Virus record (IMG/VR): IMGVR_UViG_3300023210_000187
Coordinates: 1 to 25,855 of that record
DNA: 25,855 bases
Origin: a virus
Strand: one strand, 5' to 3'
In this document: positions 9,181-16,785 of the stretch, in pieces
Layout: each line of letters starts with the position of its first letter
Numbering within the stretch: position 1 is the first letter of the stretch
Position numbers and translations under genes: made by a program
The notes under the pieces: generated by a model
Told to the model about the DNA's origin: nothing
Databases searched by the model: none
The model's input: only the letters and a program-made list of their open reading frames with translations

Positions 9181-9684
9181 CTAGAGCCAGTTCACGGGCG
9201 CTGCGCCCCCGGTAACGGTCGTGCCGGTAACAAACCATGAATGCCAGGTTGTGGCCAACTTGCTGGCTGCGTCTGCTGCCGTAGGGCCTGGCGGAATCCT
9301 AGACGCTACCTGCAGGGGCGTCATGGCCAGTACCGTCTGCCCCGTAACAGGAGGAGGTGGCGTCACGACAACTCCCGGTGGTGACGGCACGCCGATAAAG
9401 CCGGTGAACGCTGCGAGGCTGAGATCCAGCGCCGTCGTCACCAGCTCAAATGTAGTGCTGGTGACCAGCAGCGGGGTGAGGGTGCTCCGCATGGCGCCCT
9501 CGGCCGCGTCTAGCTGCGCAGGCGTTACGCCTGTCGGGTTGGTGACGCTCGCGAAGTAGTTCCGGACGGCGCGGGCCCAGTTCGCAGCCGCTGCTGCAGC
9601 ATCTGCAGGTGGGGTATACGAGGGGGCCTGCGTATCAAGGACGATCAGCAGCTCCGCCTCCAGTGTGGCAGCGCTCAGCGGCAT
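9181..9684 (-). CDS. Small Ala/Thr/Pro-rich tail protein, unknown function
   Basis: This 167-aa protein is not assigned. The N-terminal half is helical (ATLEAELLIVL, AAAAANWARAVRNYFASV, AQLDAAEGAMRSTLTPLL), the middle has a Pro/Val linker (PSPPGVVVTPPPPVTG), and the C-terminal part repeats a helical theme with AADAASKLATTWHSWFVTG. The 'AA..WA..v..Y' and 'AA.k...tWhsWf' segments look like two related helical units, a layout I associate with small proteins beside the spike in myovirus baseplate clusters. It lies between spike and LysM/gp25 protein, so a baseplate assembly or completion role is plausible. It ends 23 bases before the next gene. Confidence 0.6.
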   Translation of the reverse strand: MPLSAATLEAELLIVLDTQAPSYTPPADAAAAAANWARAVRNYFASVTNPTGVTPAQLDAAEGAMRSTLTPLLVTSTTFELVTTALDLSLAAFTGFIGVPSPPGVVVTPPPPVTGQTVLAMTPLQVASRIPPGPTAADAASKLATTWHSWFVTGTTVTGGAAPVNWL

Positions 9685-9686
9685 GG

Positions 9687-10910
9687 CTACTCTGTCGTGA
9701 CCTTCTTGGACAGGGCGCCACTGGCCGTCAGCGGTTTCGGAGCGACCGAGGGGCCCGTAGGTCCGAAGGGGGTCGACAGCGAGATCGTACTGGTCAGGTA
9801 CTCGTCGAGCTTCTTTCCGAGCACCACAGGCTCCGCAGCTACGTCAGACGCAGGCTTCGCGCCGGCGCCTAAGGTCACACCGGCAGTCGCCTTGAGGTTG
9901 ACGGTCTTCGTCTGGACGTTCACCACAGTTTCGACCGACGGGTCGGTATTTGTGGTCTCCAGTCGAATCTCCCGCTCGGTCAGTAGGCGCGCCAGCTCGC
10001 CCTCTATCGGCAGCCCTGTCTCCGCCTCGATCGCGCCCTCGTCAACCAACTGCAACGTCTGATTGCCTGCCAGGATAGACACCTGTCCATTCATCATCAA
10101 AGTGAACCCGTCCGTAGACGGCTCGATGGTCATTCTCGACGCACCTTCACCCTCGCCGAACGCGAAGGTGACTCCAGAGTTGGCCTTGAGGTTGAACGTG
10201 ACATTACCTGCGAGCGCGGTATTTCCTGCAGACGCAGACGCAGACGCTACTTCTGTGCCGCTCGCCTCCTGCCCGCCTCCGCCCTCAGACGTAGTGTCTC
10301 CGGAGCGCCCGAGATTGGCGCTGGTAGTATCGACCACAAAGCTGCCGCTTTGGTCTATGCCGCAGTAGCTGCCTTGGTGGATGTCGTAGCTGACCGATGC
10401 GTCCGCGACGTGAGGCGTAACGCGCTCGCCTAGCACAGCATCCGCGCCGACCCCTACATCCGCCGATGGGTGTGGTAGGTAGGCAACAAGCACCGGTGTT
10501 GACTCCCGCCCATCAAGGAAGCCTACCAGAATATGGTCGCCGTCCATGTAGACCGGGTCGATCGTTGAGCGGTCTCCACCTCCTCCGCGCGTGTTCGTAG
10601 AAATGGTGCCCTGTGTCTTGCGCGGGATGCGCAGCGTAGCTTCGTGAATCCCAGCGTAGGGGTACGTGACGAGGATGCCTGTGATGAGGCTGACGCCATG
10701 GGAGCCGTACGTGTATGCGTCACAGTACAGCGCCTTGCTTTGCGTCTGCTCATCCAGGCGCGAATACACGTCAGTTACTACAGCGCGCACATGTTCTGTG
10801 TAGCGGTGCGCGGCGTAGCGCTCCGGATTGCCTTCTGGCCCGTAGCTCGGGGTCACCACGCCGCCGCGTGCAATTCCTGTTGTCGTTGAGCTTTTGCTGT
10901 ACTTCGACAT
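9687..10910 (-). CDS. Baseplate spike / central puncturing protein (gpV/gp5-like)
   Basis: This 407-aa protein lies three bases after the hub. Residues ~65-150 look like the gp5/gpV N-terminal OB fold (VSLITGILVTYPYAGIHEATLRIP, then YMDGDHILVGFLDGRESTPVLVAYLPHP), the 'GD.VlV.F.dG....PvvlG' pattern. A Gly/Ser/Ala linker follows, including a (GCAGAC)3-type microsatellite near 10228-10246. The second half is beta-helix-like with short strands (NVTFNLKANSGVTFAFGEGEG, VVNVQTKTVNLKATAGVTLGAG). Trimerisation on the hub would form the membrane-piercing needle. No lysozyme domain is present, which agrees with the muralytic activity sitting in the hub. There is no clear Shine-Dalgarno, so coupling to the hub gene is likely. 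Confidence 0.75.
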   Translation of the reverse strand: MSKYSKSSTTTGIARGGVVTPSYGPEGNPERYAAHRYTEHVRAVVTDVYSRLDEQTQSKALYCDAYTYGSHGVSLITGILVTYPYAGIHEATLRIPRKTQGTISTNTRGGGGDRSTIDPVYMDGDHILVGFLDGRESTPVLVAYLPHPSADVGVGADAVLGERVTPHVADASVSYDIHQGSYCGIDQSGSFVVDTTSANLGRSGDTTSEGGGGQEASGTEVASASASAGNTALAGNVTFNLKANSGVTFAFGEGEGASRMTIEPSTDGFTLMMNGQVSILAGNQTLQLVDEGAIEAETGLPIEGELARLLTEREIRLETTNTDPSVETVVNVQTKTVNLKATAGVTLGAGAKPASDVAAEPVVLGKKLDEYLTSTISLSTPFGPTGPSVAPKPLTASGALSKKVTTE

Positions 10911-10913
10911 GAT

Positions 10914-13145
10914 TCAATACGTGTATTTCGGTTTGCGCTTCGTGGCCCACGCCTTCTCGAAGCTTTTGTCGTACACAGCGTAGATGTAGTTGAGCATCCC
11001 TATCGTCTCCGCGACCGGGTTGCCGACGCCGGCGAATCTCTCGACGCGGGTCTTACCAGGCATGTACGTGTCTATGTTGGAGGGCTGGAGCTGCCCGATC
11101 CCGATCGCATGGCTGGGGTCGCTGTACTCAGTCCATGCCCGCACCTTTCCGTTCGCGAGCGTCTCTGTTTTTTCTTTCGCGGTCCGCTTCGAGATGCCGA
11201 AGTTATTGACCGAGGCTGAAGGGTCTGCGGCCTTGGCATCGAGCTGCGCCCACACGGTCGGCCATAGTGTCACGTTGCTGATCTTCCAGACTTTATTCGG
11301 ATACTTATAGTTCGGACGGCCGATCCAACCGTCGGACTCTCCTGGCACCTTTGCAGCAGTAGCGGTCGCCGGGACGCCGTAGATGATGTTCTCCATAAGG
11401 GTCAGCTCGTGATCTGTAAGCTCACGTCCCCATTTAGACAGCTTCGCAGCCTCGTCCAGCAGCGCGCGAATCGCGGCCCCCTTAGCGTACCGCACGCCTG
11501 TTGTTAGCCTGCTACCGACGACCGGCTGAGCCACCACAGGTGCGTCTCCTGTAACGCCACCGAACTCGACAGGTTTACCCAGCTCGTAGCGATCAAGCTC
11601 TGTGTTTAGCCGTGAGATAAACGTCTCTCCACCTGCCGCGAGTTCAGGCCCAACCCAGCCGCGTGAGACCGTTACGCTTGTGGCCGTTTGCGTCTCTGAC
11701 CAGCTGTGCGTTACGCCGTCAACGTAGTACCACTCATCCTGCGCAGGTGACGGCCCGTGGATATGTAGTTTCTGCCCTACGCGAATATCTGGGCGCAGGA
11801 TCAGATCAACAGTCCCCGTCAAGAACAGGTGGTTGAGGCACAGCCAATCCCGAATGCGTTCACGATACCGCGCGGAGACGCCGAGGAAGTCGCTATTGGA
11901 GCCGTCTAATGTCGTCGGCACGTACATTGTCTGCACGACGTGCCTACGGACACCGTGCGCTTGCATGGATTGTGGATTCCACAACGGCTGCTGAAAGCCC
12001 CGGAGTGCTGCGCCCAGGCTCTGCGTCAAGAGTGGCGTGACGTAGAAAGCGTTTCGTCGCGCGGCCCCTGAGCGCGCGACGCGCTTGCCACGAACCTGGC
12101 GCTCGGGCACCTCATACTCCGTCAGTTGTTCAAACCATGGACCACTGTCGATCGCCTCAAGCACACCGGGCTCGGATCTCCGTGAGTACGTCGGGAAGGG
12201 CTTGTCACGTAGGATCAGCGCCATCCGCGAGTCTCCAGCGCGCACCGACTCCATGTTCTTGAAGTACCGATCTTCGGGATGGAGCAGGTCACAGTAGAAG
12301 TCGCACAGCGCTAGGTCAGCCCAGGTCTGTAGCAGCTCCCAGAATACTCTGTCTGGCCCAGGGCCACTGAACGTCAGCGAGTTCACATGCTGACGCGGTG
12401 GGTCGTCTCGGATCCACGCTCGCGAAGCTGTGCCGTCAGGGCTGAAGCGCAGGTGATCAATGAAGCTGAGGGGGCTATCACCAATGCCGTTAAGGCGTGC
12501 CGACTTCATGCTATTGGGGACCTGCCAGTTCGCGCGCCCAAGTTCTGCAGCTGCGGAGAGGAAGGCGGTGAGCAGCTTCCCGACTGTCTCGCTTACGCTC
12601 GTAGGGATCCTATCGTCACCCTGTAGCACTGCGGCGTAGCCCTGTGCCGCGAGCACACCATCAGTGAAGGGATCGAAGTAGATCGGTGACAACTCAAAGA
12701 TCGACCCAAAAGCACGTCCGTAAATGTCGATGGTGACCGTAGTGGCACCGGAGCTTGTAGCTGTGTGCCGCAGCACAACTGAGTCGATGCGCCCACGCAT
12801 GACATGGAACGGCTTGTCGTGCATGAACAGCTCGATGTCGACCCAATCGTCATCGTGAACAATGCTCATAAAGTCCTGCGCCGCACGCCGTGTCGCCTTG
12901 GCGGTAAGCTGGAAAGCCCCACCGGTCGAGCCGACACGGTTTGCTACTAGAACCTTAGTCAACACAGGCTGCGTACGGTCCGCCCGGCTCTGCGGCTCCA
13001 GCACAATCTCTTCTTGGTCGAAGAAATCGCTAGCGGCCTGCTCGAAGGGCGTGCCCCCCGCATCAGCGTCGAGTGTGTATATTCGTACACGGGCACTGTT
13101 TCGGATGAACCCTTGAAACGTGCCGTTTGTGCTCACCGTCTCCAT
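10914..13145 (-). CDS. Baseplate hub protein with C-terminal lytic transglycosylase domain
   Basis: This is a 743-aa two-part protein. The N-terminal ~530 residues look like a gp27/XkdQ/gpD-type hub: GGAFQLTAKAT, IVHDDDWVDIELFMHDKPFHVMRGRIDSV (residues ~75-125), and later GTVDLILRPDIRVGQKL with EWYYVDGVTHSWSETQTATSVTVSRGW (about 440-500). The C terminus (about 570-743) matches phage lytic transglycosylases of the type with 'ES.GW.GRPN' and 'GLGQL...N': Glu603 in GESDGWIGRPN is the candidate catalytic acid, followed near residue 680 by AIGIGQLQPSNIDTY and then NPVAETIGMLNYIYAVY. The enzyme cuts the glycan strand of peptidoglycan as the tube passes. The ATG overlaps the tape measure stop (TGATG). 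Confidence 0.85.
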   Translation of the reverse strand: METVSTNGTFQGFIRNSARVRIYTLDADAGGTPFEQAASDFFDQEEIVLEPQSRADRTQPVLTKVLVANRVGSTGGAFQLTAKATRRAAQDFMSIVHDDDWVDIELFMHDKPFHVMRGRIDSVVLRHTATSSGATTVTIDIYGRAFGSIFELSPIYFDPFTDGVLAAQGYAAVLQGDDRIPTSVSETVGKLLTAFLSAAAELGRANWQVPNSMKSARLNGIGDSPLSFIDHLRFSPDGTASRAWIRDDPPRQHVNSLTFSGPGPDRVFWELLQTWADLALCDFYCDLLHPEDRYFKNMESVRAGDSRMALILRDKPFPTYSRRSEPGVLEAIDSGPWFEQLTEYEVPERQVRGKRVARSGAARRNAFYVTPLLTQSLGAALRGFQQPLWNPQSMQAHGVRRHVVQTMYVPTTLDGSNSDFLGVSARYRERIRDWLCLNHLFLTGTVDLILRPDIRVGQKLHIHGPSPAQDEWYYVDGVTHSWSETQTATSVTVSRGWVGPELAAGGETFISRLNTELDRYELGKPVEFGGVTGDAPVVAQPVVGSRLTTGVRYAKGAAIRALLDEAAKLSKWGRELTDHELTLMENIIYGVPATATAAKVPGESDGWIGRPNYKYPNKVWKISNVTLWPTVWAQLDAKAADPSASVNNFGISKRTAKEKTETLANGKVRAWTEYSDPSHAIGIGQLQPSNIDTYMPGKTRVERFAGVGNPVAETIGMLNYIYAVYDKSFEKAWATKRKPKYTY

Positions 13146-15859
13146 CAGTGCCCCACGAGTGAATGGATGTAGACAGCAATGTCACTGAGTGCAGCCGACG
13201 AGTTCTCCATAGCGGACTTGAGAGCCTCCGCCGAAGTTTCAAACTCAAGCATCGTCGGTGTCATCCGCAGCCCACGCCCTACGCCGAGTGCCTCCTCCTC
13301 TGCTGCGCGCGCTGCGTCGGGTGCTGTCATCCTAGCCGCACGATCTGCTAGAGGCTCATAGACTGCAGTAAACTCTTCCGGCGGCCTCGTGAACGTATCG
13401 CCGGTTATGAGCTTCTCGACAGCGCTACGGCCAAGTGGCGAGCCGGCTTTCTGCAGCGCTTGGAATGCGGTCTCCAGCCCTAAGCCTCTAGGGCCACGCA
13501 TGGACTCCTGCAGTAATCGCTGTACACCTGCGCCTGTAGGCCCTGACTCGGCGCGCATATACGCTTTCCGCAAGCCTTCGACCGAGAAGTCACCCCCCTG
13601 CCCGAAGCCATGCAGGGTGCGCAGCAGGAAGAAGTCCATCGGGTCTGCTGCGCCCTCCCGCGCTAGCTTCCTGCCGCCGCCAACAAGGCCCGCTGCTGCG
13701 CCCATACTTACTGCGCCGAGGCCCAGCCGACCACCACCGAGGGCTTCTGCGGCGCCGGCAAATCCAGCTACATCCAACGCGGTGCCGGTTATCCCTGCCC
13801 GCTGCCCCTGCAGCCCTATGTACTGAAGTCCGCGTTGGAGGTCGCCCTGCGTGAGTCCGAGACCGGTGAGCGCGTCCGCCGTCTCGTCGAGCAGCGCGCC
13901 GGGGTCTCTAGGCGACCGGACGATATAGCCACCTGCCGCCTCAGGTGTGAGGTTATAGGCCCTACGCGCCTGCAGTCCGAAAGTCTGCTGGCGGCGCCCA
14001 AAACGCCCCATCGTCAACGCTGACCGGCCGCTGCGCAGGGTTTGGCTTATAACGTCTAAGCTCTCTTCCGGTGTAAATCCTAGCTTTACTCCAACAGATT
14101 TAGGTCCAGTGAACATGTCGAATGGCGTAGTTATGCGGCGGCGCGCGCTGATGCCTCCACCACTAGGCGCGTTGATGTTGGCCAACGCGCCACCTGGAAG
14201 CGCCCCGGCAGCGCCGAGGTACATCTCCATCGTGCCTTGCGTGGGGACCATGTCACCGTCGATCAGACTTCTTGCGGAGGCCCCGCCAGTGAAGATGCCA
14301 CCAAGCCCCTGCGCCTGTCGGGAGAACGCAAGTGCTTGCTGTGTAGTATCCAGCGCAGCCTCTGCCGCGCCTCCCGCAGCTCCACCGAGGCCGCCGCCCA
14401 GGGCAGCCCCGAGCAGGGGGTTACCGCCCAGTGTTCCTAGCAGGCCACCTACAGCTGCACCGGCGCCGCCGAGCATGGCGGCTATACCTGACGGGCCTTG
14501 GAACGTACCGCGTATAGCCATTCCGGCGCCACCGGCAGCTGCGCCTGCGCCCAACCCCAGCGTGCGCATCGTTGCCGCTCTCTTCACAGCAGCAGCTGTT
14601 TTGGCGGCGTTTTGGGCTCTGACGCCGTCGGCGTAGCGCTTACGCCAATCCTTAGCGAAGCCCGCCGCTGCCGCCTCGTGCGCCGCGTCCTGCGCTGCGT
14701 GCACACGTGCAGCGGTAGGCATCCCAGACGCTCGCGTCTTATCCAACCGCCCTAACTGTTTATCGAACAGCGGGACGGTTACATCCTCAAACGGAGCGCC
14801 GACCACAGTCTTCGCCCGTGCTGCCGCCAGCGCGGGTCGCTCCATCCTCGCTTGTGTTCTAGCGAAGAACGGGATGGTGGCCTCTTCAAACGGGGCACCT
14901 ACAGCAGTCTTTGCGCGCGCTGCCGCAGCTGCCGCCCGCTCAGCAGGTCGCTCCATCTTCGCGAGCGTGCGCGCGAAGAACGGCACGGTCTTGGCTCTCG
15001 CAAACGGCATGACTGCCGCCTCAGTCTTCGCACCCTCACGACGAAGTTCTGGCCGTTCGATGCGCGCGAGCTGTCGTAGGAACAGCGGGCCCGTAAGGTC
15101 TGCTGTCGCTGCAGCGCCTACTCGCCCGCCGGCACCGGCGGGGGCGGCTAGGTCGGCAATGAGATGGGAGAAGGGGGCGGCGACGGTGCGCCCGCCGGCA
15201 GACCTTACGGGCCCGGCTAGGTCGGCAATGAGATGGGAGAAGGGGGCGGCGACGGTGGGAGGTAGCGCGCCGACGCTAGCTGCCATGCCGCGCGCTGCAT
15301 CAGCTGCGGCGCGGCCTGGCGCCGCAGCCGCCGCAAGCTGGCGTGTTCTGCTGGCTGAGACTGGCCCCTTCGAGGCGAAGTGCATCCTAAGCCCTGGCGG
15401 CAACGCCATCGCCGCAGGCAACCCAACGGCGCTCGATGCTGCCGCTGCGCCTCCTTGGCTAAGTCCTACTGGGCTGCCGAGAGCGGCAGCGACTGCGGCA
15501 GGTCCAGCGGCAGGTCCAGCGGCAAGCCCTGGCGCCAGCACCCTGGTGATAGGCGCGGCGCCGACTCCCCCTGCGCCACGTGCTCGTTGGGCTCCAGTTG
15601 AACTGCCGATACCGAAACCGGCGCCCCCAACTGCGCCGCCGGTGGCGCCAGCCAGCGCAGCGCCAAGATTCTTATCCTTGATCTTGGAAAGGGAGCCTTC
15701 GATGCTCTTGAGCGCGGTAGCAACGCCCTGTAATTGCTCTCCGACCCCACCAACATTGAGCGCGGCTCGGAGCTTATCCCCGAGGGCCTTGATGTTCTTG
15801 AGCGCAGCGTCATCTATCTTCGCGTCGATGAGCAGCGTGGTTTTGACTTGGCGAGTCAT
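13145..15859 (-). CDS. Tail tape measure protein
   Basis: At 904 aa this protein follows the chaperone pair and precedes the hub, which marks it as the tape measure. It is very rich in Ala, Gly and Pro. Residues 1-75 include a coiled-coil-like start (TLLIDAKIDDAALKNIKALGDKLRAAL). Residues ~80-200 are Ala/Gly/Pro low complexity. Residues ~200-245 carry a tandem 23-residue repeat, and ~250-375 four units with '(F/L)F.R...R.ERP'. Residues ~450-510 are long Gly/Ala hydrophobic stretches that could be membrane-interacting. The C-terminal half is more ordered. At roughly 0.15 nm per residue this implies a tail of about 135 nm (inference). The TGA overlaps the hub ATG (TGATG). AGAGGA lies about 9 bases before the start. 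Confidence 0.8.
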   Translation of the reverse strand: MTRQVKTTLLIDAKIDDAALKNIKALGDKLRAALNVGGVGEQLQGVATALKSIEGSLSKIKDKNLGAALAGATGGAVGGAGFGIGSSTGAQRARGAGGVGAAPITRVLAPGLAAGPAAGPAAVAAALGSPVGLSQGGAAAASSAVGLPAAMALPPGLRMHFASKGPVSASRTRQLAAAAAPGRAAADAARGMAASVGALPPTVAAPFSHLIADLAGPVRSAGGRTVAAPFSHLIADLAAPAGAGGRVGAAATADLTGPLFLRQLARIERPELRREGAKTEAAVMPFARAKTVPFFARTLAKMERPAERAAAAAARAKTAVGAPFEEATIPFFARTQARMERPALAAARAKTVVGAPFEDVTVPLFDKQLGRLDKTRASGMPTAARVHAAQDAAHEAAAAGFAKDWRKRYADGVRAQNAAKTAAAVKRAATMRTLGLGAGAAAGGAGMAIRGTFQGPSGIAAMLGGAGAAVGGLLGTLGGNPLLGAALGGGLGGAAGGAAEAALDTTQQALAFSRQAQGLGGIFTGGASARSLIDGDMVPTQGTMEMYLGAAGALPGGALANINAPSGGGISARRRITTPFDMFTGPKSVGVKLGFTPEESLDVISQTLRSGRSALTMGRFGRRQQTFGLQARRAYNLTPEAAGGYIVRSPRDPGALLDETADALTGLGLTQGDLQRGLQYIGLQGQRAGITGTALDVAGFAGAAEALGGGRLGLGAVSMGAAAGLVGGGRKLAREGAADPMDFFLLRTLHGFGQGGDFSVEGLRKAYMRAESGPTGAGVQRLLQESMRGPRGLGLETAFQALQKAGSPLGRSAVEKLITGDTFTRPPEEFTAVYEPLADRAARMTAPDAARAAEEEALGVGRGLRMTPTMLEFETSAEALKSAMENSSAALSDIAVYIHSLVGH
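14730..15105 (-). repeat. Four diverged ~37-residue repeats in the tape measure (ERP repeats)
   Basis: Four successive segments read 'G/V-P-L/F-F-x-R/K-x3-R/K-x-E/D-R/K-P', for example GPLFLRQLARIERPE, VPFFARTLAKMERPA, IPFFARTQARMERPA and VPLFDKQLGRLDK. Between units lie Ala-rich spacers with AKT and GAPFE. At DNA level the second and third units align at an offset of 111 bp. The last unit is the most diverged. Confidence 0.75.
15087..15214. repeat. 17-bp perfect inverted repeat inside the tape measure gene
   Basis: Bases 15087-15103 are the exact reverse complement of 15198-15214, with 94 bp between the arms. On the coding strand the arms give different peptides (AGPVRSAG-type and ADLTGP). 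The right arm touches the second 44-bp direct repeat. A CGCCGG-CA-CCGGCG palindrome (15127-15140) lies between the arms. It may record a local inversion or a template-switch event. Confidence 0.8.
15145..15257 (-). repeat. 44-bp perfect direct repeat inside the tape measure gene
   Basis: Bases 15145-15188 and 15214-15257 are identical over 44 positions and offset by 69 bp, an exact multiple of three. The encoded protein has two adjacent copies of a 23-residue unit beginning TVAAPFSHLIADLA (residues about 201-245), with diverged ends. This looks like an in-frame tandem duplication recent enough to keep identical codons. Confidence 0.9.
15497..15520 (-). repeat. 12-bp tandem repeat, two copies, in the tape measure gene
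   Basis: Bases 15497-15508 and 15509-15520 are identical (unit ggcaggtccagc), giving an AAGP-AAGP stretch in the low-complexity N-terminal part. A third, partial and diverged copy follows. Confidence 0.85.
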
Positions 15860-15897
15860 AATGGCAATCCTCTGCGCGTAGGCGCCCTACCTGAATA

Positions 15898-16241
15898 TCA
15901 TAAGCTGGGCATCTGCCCGGCAGCCAATGCGGCCTCAACCTCTTCGAGCCACTCATCCGTTGAGGAGGTCATCTCCTCACCAAGCGCCGTGTTGATGGCT
16001 GCGAGCTGTTCTTCGAGGTCTGCGCGCTCCCCGCCCGTACCGAGGCGCAAGTGCGCCTCGATCTCTGTGCGGCGCTCGTGCAAGTCTTGCAGTAGCTCCA
16101 CAATAAGATCGGCGTGCGTGCGGTCGCGGTACAGCGGATCGTTGATAGGCAGATTGTACTTTCCGGCCCACCAAGATTCGACCGTACCTAGTTCACTCTT
16201 GCGATTCCTGCGCGCCGTTGCCCTCAGTCGCGTCAAGTCGA
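15898..16241 (-). CDS. Tail assembly chaperone, downstream frame (gpT-like), reached by frameshift
   Basis: This frame lies +1 (equivalently -2) relative to the upstream chaperone. From GAC at 16239 to the TGA at 15898-15900 it encodes about 113 residues. A frameshift at TTT TTT C would give a fusion of about 278-279 aa. The content matches GT-type extensions: ESWWAGKYNLPINDPLYRDRT with a Trp pair and a 'P..DP' turn, then charged helices (ADLIVELLQDLHERRTEIEAHL, DEWLEEVEAALAAG). The only independent start is TTG at 16236, and no Shine-Dalgarno precedes it at a useful distance; an AGGAGG at 16267-16272 is about 30 bases away. I therefore read it as the frameshifted half. The extension probably recruits the tail tube, as T does in lambda. 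Confidence 0.7.
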
Positions 16242-16735
16242 AAAAAGTGGGACTCGTGAGCCCACACCTCCTGCCATACTGCGAACACTGCGTCTTGGTC
16301 GAGCACGTCGCGCAGGTCCTGAGCCCACTGCGGCCCTCGAAACGTCTTTCCGTCCTTGGACCACAGCGAATAAGACATGTGCGCGATGGCCTCGTTGAGC
16401 GCGCGGATCGTGGGCTCCATTGAATCGAACGCCATCCCGGCAGCGAACCGGGCTTTGAGCGCTGCGGCCTGCTGATTCTCGCCCGTCGTCAGGATCCGAT
16501 TCGTAAAGGTCCCCTCATACACTTTGCCGCGCTTCGTCTTGTGGCGAAGCGTGAACATGTACTCCTCGTGGTCCTTTGGATCGTGACCTGAGACCTGCGC
16601 CTCCTCAGCCTCTTCCAGGCCCAGAATCACAGGCGAGTTTACAACCTCCGCGACATCTTGCTTGAGCTGCTCAGTACTCGCGAGCGCCTGTGCCGCAGCT
16701 GCGGGGGCTCGTTTGGGTCGGTAAGTCTTAGCCAT
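16193..16735 (-). CDS. Tail assembly chaperone, upstream frame (gpG-like)
   Basis: This 180-aa protein lies between the tube and the tape measure, the place held by lambda gpG-type chaperones. It has an Ala/Gln-rich N terminus, an acidic stretch, a beta-like core (YMFTLRHKTKRGKVYEGTFTNRIL) and helices (NQQAAALKARFAAGMAF, TIRALNEAIAHMSYSLW) ending in an Ala/Glu/Gln tail. GGAGGG at 16745-16750 sits 9 bases upstream of the ATG. Its last 44 bases overlap a second open frame that continues into a T-like domain. TTT TTT CGA (16246-16238) lies in the overlap. Such proteins bind the tape measure during tail assembly and are not in the virion. The intergenic 16736-16785 holds only the ribosome site and an A/T-rich patch. 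Confidence 0.75.
   Translation of the reverse strand: MAKTYRPKRAPAAAAQALASTEQLKQDVAEVVNSPVILGLEEAEEAQVSGHDPKDHEEYMFTLRHKTKRGKVYEGTFTNRILTTGENQQAAALKARFAAGMAFDSMEPTIRALNEAIAHMSYSLWSKDGKTFRGPQWAQDLRDVLDQDAVFAVWQEVWAHESHFFRLDATEGNGAQESQE
16238..16246 (-). promoter_or_regulatory. Programmed +1 (or -2) ribosomal frameshift site
   Basis: In the zero frame the mRNA reads CAC TTT TTT CGA. A +1 slip of tRNA-Phe from TTT to the overlapping TTC (16242-16240) keeps cognate pairing, indeed better for a GAA anticodon, and leaves CGA, a codon often decoded slowly, in the A site. The new frame continues GAC TTG ACG. A -2 slip by a single tRNA onto TTT would also reach it. The frame arithmetic excludes -1, the lambda-type shift. 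An AGGAGG lies 20 bases before the run. Confidence 0.65.
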
Positions 16736-16785
16736 CTAGGGTGTCCCTCCGACGCTATATTACAGAGAGGCCGGGGGGAGGTCTA

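Noticed and set aside
15087-15257. Repeats in the tape measure as a CRISPR array
   Set aside because: Only two copies, in frame with a coding gene, no spacers of even length and no cas genes.
14874-15881. A 335-codon plus-strand frame opposite the tape measure
   Set aside because: It is Ala/Pro/Arg low complexity mirroring the GC-rich repeats of the tape measure, with no ribosome-site support.
15878-15890. Hairpin GTAGG-CGC-CCTAC between chaperone and tape measure genes as a terminator
   Set aside because: The stem is only 5 bp and no U-run follows. Termination there would cut off the tape measure and baseplate genes.
16190-16236. Independent translation of the second chaperone frame from TTG at 16236
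   Set aside because: There is no Shine-Dalgarno at a workable distance, and the TTT TTT C run lies just upstream, so a frameshift is the better explanation.
15734-16423. A 229-codon plus-strand frame over the chaperone overlap
   Set aside because: It covers the frameshift region on the opposite strand and shows only shadow-type composition.
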